Shown piece after piece: positions 1 through 8,460 of a stretch of 64,000 nucleotides of DNA. The DNA lies in the NCBI RefSeq assembly GCF_029910655.1, contig NZ_CP123897.1:2345547-2409546 (forward strand), given 5' to 3'. Numbering within the stretch: position 1 is the stretch's first letter; each line of letters begins with the position of its first letter. This stretch comes from Methylomonas sp. UP202. GTDB taxonomy: Bacteria > Pseudomonadota > Gammaproteobacteria > Methylococcales > Methylomonadaceae. The notes under the pieces were generated by a model that did no database searches, had not been told where the DNA came from, and saw only the letters and a list, made by a program, of their open reading frames with translations. The translations under genes and the position numbers were made by a program.

Positions 1-3000
1 AGCGATTGGCGGCTGGCCGTGTGCCGGCCCGGCGGTCAACCGCTGCTGGCGCTGGCGCAAGCGCTATTGGGTCGGCACGCCTGGGGCCGGGAACTGGTCG
101 GCGGCGAGCGTATCCCCAAGGATGCCGACGACGTGACCGCCGACGTGGCGCTGGTGGCGGCGGAATTGCGCCGCGGCCTGGACGGCTTGCGGAGTTTGTC
201 GGCCTCGGCCGGGGCGCGCCGGCCGGCGGCTGCCCAGCCTTGCAATCTGTTGGTGCTGGTCGATCAATTCGAGGAACTGTTCACCTACGCCGATGCAGTG
301 GATGAAGTCGGCGACGAATCGGCGGCGTTTGTCGATCTGCTGTTGGCGGCCCGCGCCGACCCGGATTTGCGCGTCTACGTCGCGATCACGATGCGCACCG
401 ATTTTCTCGGCCATTGCGTGCGCTGTCTAAAACTGCCGGACGCGATCAATCGCGGCCAATACTTGACCCCGCGCCTTAGCGATGCGGAAATGTTGGCGGC
501 GATCGGCGGCCCGGCGCGGGTGTTCGGCGGCGAGGTGCGGGCGGATTTGGCCGAGGCATTGGTCAAAAACATCGGCAACGACGCCGACCAATTGCCGCTG
601 TTGCAGCATGCCCTGGCCCGGATGTGGCGGGTGGCGGAACGCAAAAACCCGGATCGGCCGCTGATCGACGCGGACTGTCTGCTAGCGGTCGGCGGCGTCG
701 CCGAGGCGCTGAATAAACACGCCAACGACTTGTACGAGGCCTTGCCGGCAGAACAGTGGGCGCTCACCGAAGTCTTGTTCCGCGCCATCACCGAGCGCCG
801 CGAGGCCGGCGGCCAGGACGTGCGCCGGCCGCAAAGCCTGGCGGCGATTGCCGGCTGGTCCGGTGTCGCCCCTGCCGACTTGCTGCCGGTCATCGAATGC
901 TTCGCCGCGCCGGAGGTCAGCTTTCTGCAGCACGGCGTGGAACTGAACCAGCGCAGCGTCATCGACCTGGCCCACGAGGCCTTGATTCGCCAATGGGACC
1001 GCTTGCAAGCCTGGGTGGAAAGCGAATACCAGCGCGGGCAACACTATCGGCGCTGGACGCTGCGGGCGGCGGAATGGACCGACGACGGCGGCTTGCTGAC
1101 CAAAGGCGATCTGGCGCGGGCGCTGGAATGGTGGAACTCCACCGACTCGACCTCAGCGCCCACCGAAGCCGAGTCGGCTAGCGCGCGCTGGCAACCGACG
1201 CCAAACTGGGGGGGGCGCTACAGCGACCAACAAGGCGCGGAATTGGCGGCCGAATTCGCCCAGCTGCGCGAGTTCATCATCGCCAGCCGCGAATTCGAAA
1301 CCCGGCAACGCGAAGCCGACAAACGCCGGCTGGAAGCCGAAGCGGAAAAAGAACGCGCACAAGCGGCAAAGCAACGAGAGCTGGCGACGGCCGCCAAACT
1401 TAGCGCAAGGAATGCCAGAAAATTTGCTGCCGTTGCCGTTATGGTGGCAGTGGTTGCATTTGGGCTGGCGGTGGCAGCCTACGTTTTTAAACAACACGCG
1501 CAAAGCGCCGAGCAAAAGGCCGTGCGCGGTTTGTATGACGACACCATAACTCACGCCTCGCTGCTGGCCCGATTCGACGACTTCGCCGCCGCGAAAGCCA
1601 AATTGGCCGGCATCCGGCAGCACGACGCCGAGGTAACGCCGCCGCGCCGCCATGCCCGCGACCTGCTGATGGGTTATTTGAATATCCTGGGCGGCGAGGC
1701 CGATTTCACCTACACCGACACCGACGGCAAGCCGCTGCCTCAATTATCCGGCAATGTCGCGATCAGTCCGGACGGCGTCTGGCTAGCGGCCAGCGGCGAG
1801 CGCGGTACTGTGGCCTTGTTCGAGGGGGCCAGCGGCCTGTTGGTGCAAAAGTTGGAGGGTCACGACAAAGCGGCTGACGATGTCTGGGATATTGTTTTTC
1901 ACCCACAACAACCCTGGCTGATTTCCGGCGGCAACGACGGCCGGATCATGCTGTGGAGCTTGCCGCGACACGGCCAGCCGGCCACCGCGTTGCGGCAGTG
2001 GTCAATCGATAGCTCGGTCAAGGCGTTGGCCTTGCATCCGGATGGCAAGCTGTTGGCCAGCGGCCACGACGACGGCCGCATACGCCTATGGCAAATCGAC
2101 GCGATCATCGCCGGCGCGGTTGCGGCCAAAGCTAGCCAGACCAAGGAAATCGAGCCTTGGAGAGTATTGGCCGGACACAGTGACATAATTGCCACTCGCG
2201 GCTTAGCGTTCAGCCCTGACGGCGAACGCTTGGCCAGCGCGTCTTACGACGCCACCGCCAAAGTGTGGAATTGGCGAAAGAGCAAGGAACTGCAGACTTT
2301 GCGCGGACATAACGGTTTTGTGCAGGGCGTCGCGTTCAGCCCGGACGGCCAAACCCTGGCCACCGGCAGCGCCGACCAAACCCTGATTTTGTGGGACTTG
2401 GCCAGCGGCCAGCCGACGCGCCGCTTGAAGGGCCACCAAAACATGGTGTATGGAGTGCGCTTTTTATCTGCCGATCTGCTGGCCTCGGCCAGCAGCGACA
2501 ACAGCATCCGCCTGTGGGACGTGGCCAGCGGCGTTACCCGCCGCGTCCTCCAAGGTCATAGCGCAGCGGTTCTCGGCCTGGCGGTGCGCGACGAGAATGG
2601 TCAGCCCTTGCTGTATAGCGCAAGCAACGACGGCACGGCCAAGCGCTGGGCTGCCGGTTTGCCGGGGCAGTGGTTGGTGGATTTGGCGGATGAACCTAAT
2701 CCCGTCGCAATAAATCCGGACGGCAAGACGGTTGCCATCGGGTTTGATAACGGCAACATCCGTTTATATTCACTGCCGGAGATGGGATTAATCAGTGAAA
2801 CAGAAAATGCCCACAATGGCTTCGTTAAGCGCTTAGCGTTTAATAGCGAGGGTTCGTTGCTGGCTTCGGGTGGAGCCGATGGTCTGGCCAAAACTTGGTC
2901 AATTGGAAGCAACAACCAATTCAAGCTTGTCCTTAAGAATACGTTTGACGGACACAAAGATGTCATTCATGGCTTGGTTTTCTCCCCAGACAGTAGCCGC

Positions 3001-3612
3001 CTCGCCACCGCCAGCTATGATGGCCGCATTGGTCTGTTTGCGTTGGACGGCAATCCCTCTCCGCCGCCATTTATCGCACATGAGGGTAAAGTTGCTTCAG
3101 TCAGTTTCGATCCGACCGGCAATTTTTTAATCAGCGCTGGAATCAACGATTTTCAACTCAAACGCTGGGATTTGACCGCCAACCCGCCCACCAACAGCAC
3201 TCTGACTACAGCTACCGAAAAGTTACTCTGTGCCAGCCTCAGCCCGGACGGCCGGCAGATCGCCAGCGTTGGTCGCGACTATACCGTCAGCGTCTACCCC
3301 AGTCTCGGCGAAGCCGAGCCGCTGCGTTTGACCGGCCACGAGCAGGCCGTGTTAAAGGCCATTTTCAGCCCGGACAGCCGGCAATTGGCGACGGTTAGTA
3401 GCGACATGACGGTGCGCGTATGGGATCTGGACACGCTAAGCGAACTGTTGCGTTTGCGTTTGCCGGATGACTGGAATCCCGCGCAAGGGCGAGGTTCCGG
3501 CGTGTGGGACTTTGATTTCCGCTGCACGCCGACCGGCTGCTGGATCGCGGTGCCGTTGACCTCCGGCAAACTGGCCTTGTACAACCTTGGCCGGATCGAT
3601 TACCAGCACTAG
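1..3612 (+). CDS. STAND-type NTPase with C-terminal WD40 repeats (5' end outside window)
   Basis: The frame is open from base 1, so the N-terminus, including Walker A and any effector domain, lies outside the window. What is visible starts inside the NTPase: a Walker B-like string LVLVDQFEELF (about codons 87-97) and the helical sensor region ending around DLAHEALIRQWDRL. A coiled, charged stretch (EADKRRLEAEAEKERAQ) precedes one transmembrane helix (nt ~1421-1487), followed by 14 WD40-like units ending near nt 3590, enough for two seven-bladed propellers. This order (nSTAND1 NTPase, membrane helix, WD40) is known from bacterial conflict/immune sensors, where the propeller recognises a ligand and the NTPase oligomerises an N-terminal effector. 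Function here is inferred from architecture. A SEFIR protein at the other end of the window is a similar class of gene but is 60 kb away. Confidence 0.85.
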   Translation, partial: SDWRLAVCRPGGQPLLALAQALLGRHAWGRELVGGERIPKDADDVTADVALVAAELRRGLDGLRSLSASAGARRPAAAQPCNLLVLVDQFEELFTYADAVDEVGDESAAFVDLLLAARADPDLRVYVAITMRTDFLGHCVRCLKLPDAINRGQYLTPRLSDAEMLAAIGGPARVFGGEVRADLAEALVKNIGNDADQLPLLQHALARMWRVAERKNPDRPLIDADCLLAVGGVAEALNKHANDLYEALPAEQWALTEVLFRAITERREAGGQDVRRPQSLAAIAGWSGVAPADLLPVIECFAAPEVSFLQHGVELNQRSVIDLAHEALIRQWDRLQAWVESEYQRGQHYRRWTLRAAEWTDDGGLLTKGDLARALEWWNSTDSTSAPTEAESASARWQPTPNWGGRYSDQQGAELAAEFAQLREFIIASREFETRQREADKRRLEAEAEKERAQAAKQRELATAAKLSARNARKFAAVAVMVAVVAFGLAVAAYVFKQHAQSAEQKAVRGLYDDTITHASLLARFDDFAAAKAKLAGIRQHDAEVTPPRRHARDLLMGYLNILGGEADFTYTDTDGKPLPQLSGNVAISPDGVWLAASGERGTVALFEGASGLLVQKLEGHDKAADDVWDIVFHPQQPWLISGGNDGRIMLWSLPRHGQPATALRQWSIDSSVKALALHPDGKLLASGHDDGRIRLWQIDAIIAGAVAAKASQTKEIEPWRVLAGHSDIIATRGLAFSPDGERLASASYDATAKVWNWRKSKELQTLRGHNGFVQGVAFSPDGQTLATGSADQTLILWDLASGQPTRRLKGHQNMVYGVRFLSADLLASASSDNSIRLWDVASGVTRRVLQGHSAAVLGLAVRDENGQPLLYSASNDGTAKRWAAGLPGQWLVDLADEPNPVAINPDGKTVAIGFDNGNIRLYSLPEMGLISETENAHNGFVKRLAFNSEGSLLASGGADGLAKTWSIGSNNQFKLVLKNTFDGHKDVIHGLVFSPDSSRLATASYDGRIGLFALDGNPSPPPFIAHEGKVASVSFDPTGNFLISAGINDFQLKRWDLTANPPTNSTLTTATEKLLCASLSPDGRQIASVGRDYTVSVYPSLGEAEPLRLTGHEQAVLKAIFSPDSRQLATVSSDMTVRVWDLDTLSELLRLRLPDDWNPAQGRGSGVWDFDFRCTPTGCWIAVPLTSGKLALYNLGRIDYQH

Positions 3613-3704
3613 GCTGCCGGGTCGAGCGGTCGCCGGGGTTGCCGATCACCCTAACGCTGATGAAACGGCTGCGTCGCCCCGGCAAACAAAAGTCAGAGGC
3701 GTGT

Positions 3705-3727
3705 GTGGGAGCGGCTTTAGCCGCGAT
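3705..3727 (+). repeat. REP-like sequence, copy 1
   Basis: GTGGGAGCGGCTTTAGCCGC and following bases; internal dyad GCGGCT..AGCCGC. The reverse complement recurs at 3842-3863 and a related copy sits at 62919-62943. This is the common GTGGGAGCGGCTTTAGCCGC family of intergenic palindromes in gammaproteobacteria. Confidence 0.7.
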
Positions 3728-3841
3728 TGACAGCGCTAAGACACCGAATTGGCTGACCGCGTCCGGCGACTTTAATAGTAAAGGCGCCGTTGCGCGTGCG
3801 GCGGGCGGCAGTGCCGTCGGTCCGGCGGCCGAATGCGGTTC

Positions 3842-3863
3842 ATCGCGGCTAAAGCCGCTCCCA
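3842..3863 (-). repeat. REP-like sequence, copy 2 (inverted)
   Basis: ATCGCGGCTAAAGCCGCTCC and following bases, inverse orientation to the copy at 3705. The two form a BIME-like pair that could fold into a long hairpin in RNA between the STAND gene and the ABC gene. Confidence 0.7.
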
Positions 3864-4124
3864 CGCAATCGGGTTGGTTCGCCGGAGCGTTAGTGTTTCT
3901 TCGGCGCTATCTATCCGGTCCGGCCATGTGTCGGTTGTTTCCACTCGTTGCAATGCAATCTCGACCGGCGAACGGCGGTTTATCGCATCAGGCCGACGCG
4001 ATCGTTTAAAACGCCTCCGGGCCGTATTGATGGCGTGTCCGGCTCAAGCCCCGCCGCGCGCCGCCGATCCGCGGCCGGGTGCCGATTGGGTATAATGGCC
4101 ACGGCTTCCTTCCTTGAATTCACC

Positions 4125-5939
4125 ATGCCCAAAAACCACTCGCCGGCGGATTTGCGCCGCTCCGCCGACGCGCCCGCGCTGCCTACCGGCTTGTTTCGTT
4201 TCGTTTTGTTTTGTCTGCGGCCGTATCGTTGGTTACTGTTGCTGATGTTGATCCTGGAAACCGGCCAAGCCGCTGGCGGCATCCTGGTGCCTTACGCGGT
4301 GAAGGCCTTGATGGATGCGGTGGCCGGCGCGCCGCCGGGCGGCGATTGGTGGGCGGTGTTCCGCGAGCCCTTGATTCTACTGGCGGCACTGAATGTCGGC
4401 GAAATCGTCTCCAGCCGGGCCAGCGGCGCGGTGCTGATTCTGATCGGTCCGCGTTTGCGCCAAAACACCACCCGGATGCTGTTCGCCTATCTGCAGTGCC
4501 ACGCGCCGCGCTATTTCGCCAACCACTTCGCCGGCGGCTTGGCGCACCGGATCAGCGAAACCGCGATCAGCGTCAATCACACCACGTGGTCCGTCATCTG
4601 CGATTTCTGGCCGATTGGCGTGACCTTCGCGGTGTCGATCGGCCTGTTGCTCAACGCCCATCAAGGTTTGGGCGGCTATGTCGCCGGCTGGGTCGGCGTG
4701 TACGTGCTGATTTCCTATTGGCTGGCGACCCGATGCCAGCCTTACGCGCAAAACTACGCGGCGACCCGCAGCCTGGTCAACGGCAAGATCGTCGATGCGG
4801 TCACCAATATTTTGAACGCCAAGTTGTTCGCCCGCCTCGACGCCGAGCGCGAATACCTGGACGGCTATCTGGATACCGAATTGAAAACCGCCCGTCGCAC
4901 CTTTTGGTACATGGAGCGGGTGCGCTGGTTTCAATTCACCGCCGCCGCGATCCTGAAGATCGGCACGATCGCCTATGCCTTGCAGTTGTGGCGCGAGGGT
5001 GCGATCGGCGTCGGCGACTTCGCGATGGCGACCGGTTTGGCCTTGCTGATCATCAACGACGCCCGCAACCTGAGCCGGCGCTTTCTGGAGTTCTTCGAAT
5101 ACGTCGGCAATGTCGCCAACGGCGTCGAGACCATCGTGCAAAGCCACGAAATCGTCGATGCGCCGGACGCGCAAGCCTTGCAAGTCCGCCACGGGCGCAT
5201 CGAGTTCCGCCAGGTTTGTTTCGGCTACGAGCCCGAGCGCCGCGTGTTCGACCGGCTTAACGTCACGATAGAACCGGGTCAGCGGGTTGGGTTGGTCGGC
5301 TTCTCCGGCTCCGGCAAGTCCACGTTCGTCAACTTGATCCTACGCAACTTCGAGCCGCAATCCGGGCAAATCCTGATCGACGGCCAGGACATCGGCGCGG
5401 TGACTCAGGCATCCTTGCACAGCCAGGTCAGTCTGATCCCGCAAGACCCCAGCCTGTTCCACCGCAGCCTGCGCGAGAATATCGGCTACGGCCAGCCGGA
5501 CGCCGACAGCGCAGCCATCGCCGCCGCCGCCCGCCTGGCCCACGCCGATGGCTTCATCGACGCGATGCCGGAAGGCTACGAGTCGCTGGTCGGCGAGCGC
5601 GGCGTCAAACTCTCCGGCGGCCAGCGCCAACGTATCGCCATCGCCCGCGTCATGCTCAAGGACGCGCCGATCCTGATCCTGGACGAAGCCACTTCCAGCC
5701 TGGACTCGGTCACCGAAAAAACCATCCAGGAAAACCTGGAGCGGGTGATGGGCCAGAAAACCGTCATCGCCATCGCCCACCGCCTGTCCACGATCGCCCA
5801 TCTGGACCGCATCCTGGTGTTCGACCAAGGCCGTATCGTCGAGGACGGCAGCCATCAGGAATTGCTGGACCGGCAAGGCTTTTACCACCGCTTGTGGACG
5901 ATGCAAGCCGGCGGGTTTTTGCCGGAGGACGTGGTTTAG
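4125..5939 (+). CDS. ABC exporter, fused membrane and ATPase domains
   Basis: A 604-residue half-transporter of the MsbA/LmrA type (type IV ABC exporter). Residues 1-330 hold an ABC membrane domain with about six hydrophobic helices; the ATPase follows with Walker A GFSGSGKST (~residue 393), Q-loop IPQDPSLF, signature LSGGQRQR (~495), Walker B ILILDEATSSLD (~515) and H-loop AHRLST (~550). It should work as a homodimer in the inner membrane; the substrate cannot be told. The frame is open back to 3948, but the upstream ATG at 4095 lies inside a TATAAT -10-like box, so ATG 4125 (MPKNHSPADLRR) is preferred. It stands alone, with no partner gene close by. Confidence 0.85.
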   Translation: MPKNHSPADLRRSADAPALPTGLFRFVLFCLRPYRWLLLLMLILETGQAAGGILVPYAVKALMDAVAGAPPGGDWWAVFREPLILLAALNVGEIVSSRASGAVLILIGPRLRQNTTRMLFAYLQCHAPRYFANHFAGGLAHRISETAISVNHTTWSVICDFWPIGVTFAVSIGLLLNAHQGLGGYVAGWVGVYVLISYWLATRCQPYAQNYAATRSLVNGKIVDAVTNILNAKLFARLDAEREYLDGYLDTELKTARRTFWYMERVRWFQFTAAAILKIGTIAYALQLWREGAIGVGDFAMATGLALLIINDARNLSRRFLEFFEYVGNVANGVETIVQSHEIVDAPDAQALQVRHGRIEFRQVCFGYEPERRVFDRLNVTIEPGQRVGLVGFSGSGKSTFVNLILRNFEPQSGQILIDGQDIGAVTQASLHSQVSLIPQDPSLFHRSLRENIGYGQPDADSAAIAAAARLAHADGFIDAMPEGYESLVGERGVKLSGGQRQRIAIARVMLKDAPILILDEATSSLDSVTEKTIQENLERVMGQKTVIAIAHRLSTIAHLDRILVFDQGRIVEDGSHQELLDRQGFYHRLWTMQAGGFLPEDVV

Positions 5940-6280
5940 CCGCGCGATCGGGCAGGTTTGCGCGCTTGGTTTTTCGGGTGCGCGAGTGACGGACGGCCAG
6001 CCGACGCCGATACAGGCCGAGGTTTGGTGGATGAGGTTACGCTAAGCCGATCGGCGAACTTCTCGTCCGGGCCTCGGAACTCGACCAATGCCTTGCCGGC
6101 ACAAATGCCTAAACAGCTCGCCGGATCGGCGGTCACCTCCAGCCCTGTAGGGTGGGCACGGTTTTTTGTGCCCACGCGGATTTCTTCGTCTCCCCATCAA
6201 TTGAAAAAATGTCTCGCTTGATGGGCGCGGAAAATCGGCCCGACGGCGCCAACTTTTTGGTCCACCGCGTGTGATTTTCG
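5940..6280. other. Intergenic region with a hairpin repeat
   Basis: No gene seen. At about 6148-6177 there is a GTGGGCAC-ggttttttGTGCCCAC hairpin that looks like one of the dispersed intergenic palindromes of this genome. Open frames here are short and without start signals. Confidence 0.5.
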
Positions 6281-6593
6281 ACGGTTGGCGCCAACGGCCG
6301 GATGGTTGGCGCGTTCCGGTGAGCCGTTGGCGCCAACGGCCGGATGGTTGGCGCGTTCCGGTGAGCCGTTGGCGCCAACGGCCGGATGGTTGGCGCGTTC
6401 CGGCGAGCCGTTGTCGCCAACGGTCGGATGGTTGGCGCGTTCCGGCGAGCCGTTGTCGCCAACGGTCGGATGGTTGGCGCGTTCCGGTGAGCCGTTGGCG
6501 CCAACGGCCGGATGGTTGGCGCGTTCCGGCGAGCCGTTGTCGCCAACGGTCGGATGGTTGGTGCGTTCCGGTCAGCCGTTGGCGCCAACGGCT
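6281..6593. repeat. 42-bp tandem repeat array, 7 units plus a partial
   Basis: Seven head-to-tail 42-bp units (starts at 6300, 6342, 6384, 6426, 6468, 6510, 6552) after a partial copy at 6281-6299. Each unit carries the palindrome GCCGTTGGCGCCAACGGC or a variant GCCGTTGTCGCCAACGGT, in two linked forms that alternate along the array. Because 42 is a multiple of 3, several frames stay open on both strands; none looks like a protein (14-residue repeats in every frame, no ribosome binding site). There are no unique spacers, so it is not CRISPR. Confidence 0.9.
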
Positions 6594-6601
6594 GAATTAT
6601 C

Positions 6602-6652
6602 ATCGTTCCCACGCTCCGCGTGGGAATGCAGCCCCGGACGCTCGGGCGTCTT
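6602..6652 (+). repeat. REP/BIME palindromes upstream of RAYT
   Basis: Two adjacent hairpins: GTTCCCACGCTCCGCGTGGG and CCGGACGCTCGGGCGTC. The inverse arrangement lies directly after the transposase gene (7203-7251) and after the truncated copy (8313-8361), as expected for REP sequences mobilised by a RAYT. Confidence 0.8.
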
Positions 6653-6670
6653 TATGAATCAAGGTAAAGC

Positions 6671-7201
6671 GTGGGAAGAAGCCATCATCTCATCACCGAA
6701 GCCGACAAATCCCATTTCATGACTTGCACCGTCGTGGAATGGCTGGCTGTGTTTACCCGCCCGGAAACCGTGCAAATCATCCTCGACAGTTGGCAATACC
6801 GACGCCAACAAACAGGTTTAAAACTCTACGGCTACGTGATTTTGGAAAACCATCTGCACTTTATCGCCCAGGCCCCGGAACTCGACAAATGCGTTGCCAG
6901 CTTCAAAGCTTATACCGCCCGCCGGATCATCGACCACCTCCAGCAACAACAAGCCGAGCGCCTGCTGCAACGCCTGCATTTTGCCAAAGCCGCACATAAA
7001 CGGGATCGCGAATACCAGTTCTGGCAAGAGGGCGTACATGCCGAAATGATTTTGAACGAAGCGATGATGCGGCAGAAGCTGGACTACATCCACGCTAACC
7101 CGGTCAAGCGCGGTTATGTCAACGTACCGCAGCATTGGCGTTATTCCAGTGCCGCCAACTATGAAGGCTTGGCGGGGGTGATGGAGATAGACGTTTGGTG
7201 A
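6671..7201 (+). CDS. REP-associated tyrosine transposase (RAYT, Y1/HUH family)
   Basis: 176 residues. HUH motif H-L-H in GYVILENHLHFIAQ (residues ~55-68) and a candidate catalytic tyrosine in FKAYTARRI, the arrangement of TnpA_REP proteins that nick single-stranded REP hairpins. The C-terminal Y-IHANPVKRGYV segment is typical for the family. Start is GTG 6671 with AAGG six bases upstream. The gene is bracketed by BIME palindromes (6602-6652 and 7203-7251), its presumed substrates. A 5'-truncated near-copy follows the VapBC module at 7931-8312. Confidence 0.85.
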   Translation: MGRSHHLITEADKSHFMTCTVVEWLAVFTRPETVQIILDSWQYRRQQTGLKLYGYVILENHLHFIAQAPELDKCVASFKAYTARRIIDHLQQQQAERLLQRLHFAKAAHKRDREYQFWQEGVHAEMILNEAMMRQKLDYIHANPVKRGYVNVPQHWRYSSAANYEGLAGVMEIDVW

Positions 7202-7202
7202 T

Positions 7203-7251
7203 GGACGCTGGAGCGTCCGAAGCTGCGTTCCCACGCGGAGCGTGGGAACGA
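7203..7251 (+). repeat. REP/BIME palindromes downstream of RAYT
   Basis: GGACGCTGGAGCGTCC hairpin followed by GTTCCCACGCGGAGCGTGGG; inverse layout of 6602-6652 and nearly identical to 8313-8361. Confidence 0.8.
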
Positions 7252-7302
7252 TTAAAAATATTTGATACAGTACATCATCAGAATTGATGTCGAGAAAACA
7301 CC

Positions 7303-7512
7303 ATGAGAACCACCGTAACCATTGACGACACCTTGTATCAAAAAGCCCTGGAAATGGCCGATCCGGACATGGACAAGGCCGAAATCTTCCGGGAAGCGAT
7401 GAAAACCTTCGTGCGGATTCAGGCGGCCAAGCGCTTGGCGGCTTTGGGAGGAACTATGCCGGAGATGGCGGATATTCCCCGAGATCGCCGACAAACCGAA
7501 CCGTCCGCATGA
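7303..7512 (+). CDS. vapB: VapB-type antitoxin
   Basis: 69 residues. The N-terminus MRTTVTIDDTLYQKALEMA is the ribbon-helix-helix/DUF2191-like DNA-binding region of VapB antitoxins; the C-terminal part, rich in charged residues, would wrap the toxin. Its stop overlaps the start of the PIN-domain gene (ATGA), which gives translational coupling typical of type II toxin-antitoxin operons. The pair lies between a complete RAYT gene and a truncated RAYT copy. Autorepression by the VapBC complex is expected from the family, but no clear operator is seen. Confidence 0.8.
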   Translation: MRTTVTIDDTLYQKALEMADPDMDKAEIFREAMKTFVRIQAAKRLAALGGTMPEMADIPRDRRQTEPSA

Positions 7513-7892
7513 TATTGGTCGATACCTCGGTTTGGATTGACCATTTCAAAAATCGCAACGAAGACCTGGTGCGTTTGCTCGTTACCGATTCGGCGTTGAT
7601 TCACCCGCTGATTGTTGCCGAATTGGCTTGCGGTACGCCGCCCGCGCCGAGAACTCAAACCCTGAACAACCTCCGCCAGTTAAGGTGCTGCAATCAAGCC
7701 GGTTTGCAGGAAGTGGAAGACTTTATCGAGCGTGAAGCGCTATATGGCTTGGGTTGCGGGCTAATCGATTTGCAGTTGCTGGCCTCGGTTTTGATCACGC
7801 CCGGTGCAAAGCTGTGGACGTTGGACAAGCGGTTGGCGAAACTTGCCGAGCGGTTTGGTGTGGCTTATCAAGCTTCGCCGACTACGAATTGA
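7509..7892 (+). CDS. vapC: VapC-type PIN-domain ribonuclease toxin
   Basis: 127 residues. PIN-domain acidic residues are visible: MILVDTSVWIDHF (Asp5), VAELACGT (Glu), GLIDLQLLAS (Asp) and LWTLDKRLAKLAE (Asp). VapC toxins are Mg-dependent endoribonucleases that cut tRNA or rRNA; the target is not predictable here. ATG 7509 overlaps the antitoxin stop. The gene ends 40-odd bases before the truncated RAYT copy begins. Confidence 0.85.
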   Translation: MILVDTSVWIDHFKNRNEDLVRLLVTDSALIHPLIVAELACGTPPAPRTQTLNNLRQLRCCNQAGLQEVEDFIEREALYGLGCGLIDLQLLASVLITPGAKLWTLDKRLAKLAERFGVAYQASPTTN

Positions 7893-7930
7893 TTTACATG
7901 TTCCGTGCGGTTCGTTACCTCACAGCACGC

Positions 7931-8312
7931 CACGAGCTACGGCTACGTGGTTTTGGAAAACCATCTGCACTTTATCGCCCAAGCCCCGGAACTCGATAAA
8001 TGCGTTGCCAGCTTCAAAGCTTATACCGCCCGCCGGATCATTGACCACCTCCAGCGGCAAAAAGCCGAGCGCCTGCTGCAACGCCTGCATTTTGCCAAAG
8101 CCGCGCATAAACGGGATCGCGAATACCAGTTCTGGCAAGAGGGCGTACATGCCGAAATGATTTTGAACGAAGCAATGATGCGGCAGAAGCTGGACTACAT
8201 CCACGCCAACCCGGTCAAGCGCGGTTATGTCAACTTACCGCAGCATTGGCGTTATTCCAGTGCCGCCAACTATCAAGGCTCGGCGGGGTTGATGGAGATC
8301 GATGTTTGGTGA
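7931..8312 (+). pseudogene. 5'-truncated copy of the RAYT transposase
   Basis: From about 7931 the sequence repeats the 3' two thirds of the RAYT gene at 6671 (from the codons for YGYVILENHL, here YGYVVLENHL) with only a handful of changes, including the same stop and the same downstream BIME. The first ~54 codons are missing, and the sequence before the junction is unrelated. The HUH motif and Tyr remain, but no proper start is seen; an ATG-like in-frame start at 7905 would give an N-terminally shortened protein. Best read as a duplicated, truncated gene. Confidence 0.8.
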
Positions 8313-8361
8313 TGGACGCTGGAGCGTCCGAGGCTGCGTTCCCACGCGGAGCGTGGGAACG
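8313..8361 (+). repeat. REP/BIME palindromes after truncated RAYT
   Basis: Almost identical to 7203-7251, so the duplication that produced the second RAYT copy included its 3' BIME. A further small palindromic repeat (CCGGCAATCCCTACCAGTAT) follows at about 8397-8416. Confidence 0.75.
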
Positions 8362-8460
8362 ATGAAAGCTCCTAGTACATCCCTGTAAACTGGATACCGG
8401 CAATCCCTACCAGTATGACGTTTTAACGGCATTGGTTACAAACCCCATCCCTTCCGAAAT

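Larger units (their letters stand above)
3613..4124. other. Intergenic region with an inverted REP pair
   Basis: No convincing gene. It holds two oppositely oriented copies of a REP-like palindrome and, at 4091-4096, TATAAT that fits a -10 box for the ABC transporter gene; no good -35 hexamer is visible at the expected distance. Short open frames here have no start with a ribosome binding site. Confidence 0.6.

Noticed and set aside
3948-4124. Longer start of the ABC transporter
   Set aside because: Lies over a TATAAT box and a low-similarity stretch; ATG 4125 begins the family-like sequence.
6281-6593. CRISPR array
   Set aside because: Units are contiguous with no unique spacers, and no cas gene is near.
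6133-6612. Open frame of 159 codons over the tandem array, with 14-residue repeats
   Set aside because: Open only because 42 bp is a multiple of three; both strands and several frames are open, no ribosome binding site, no protein-like composition.
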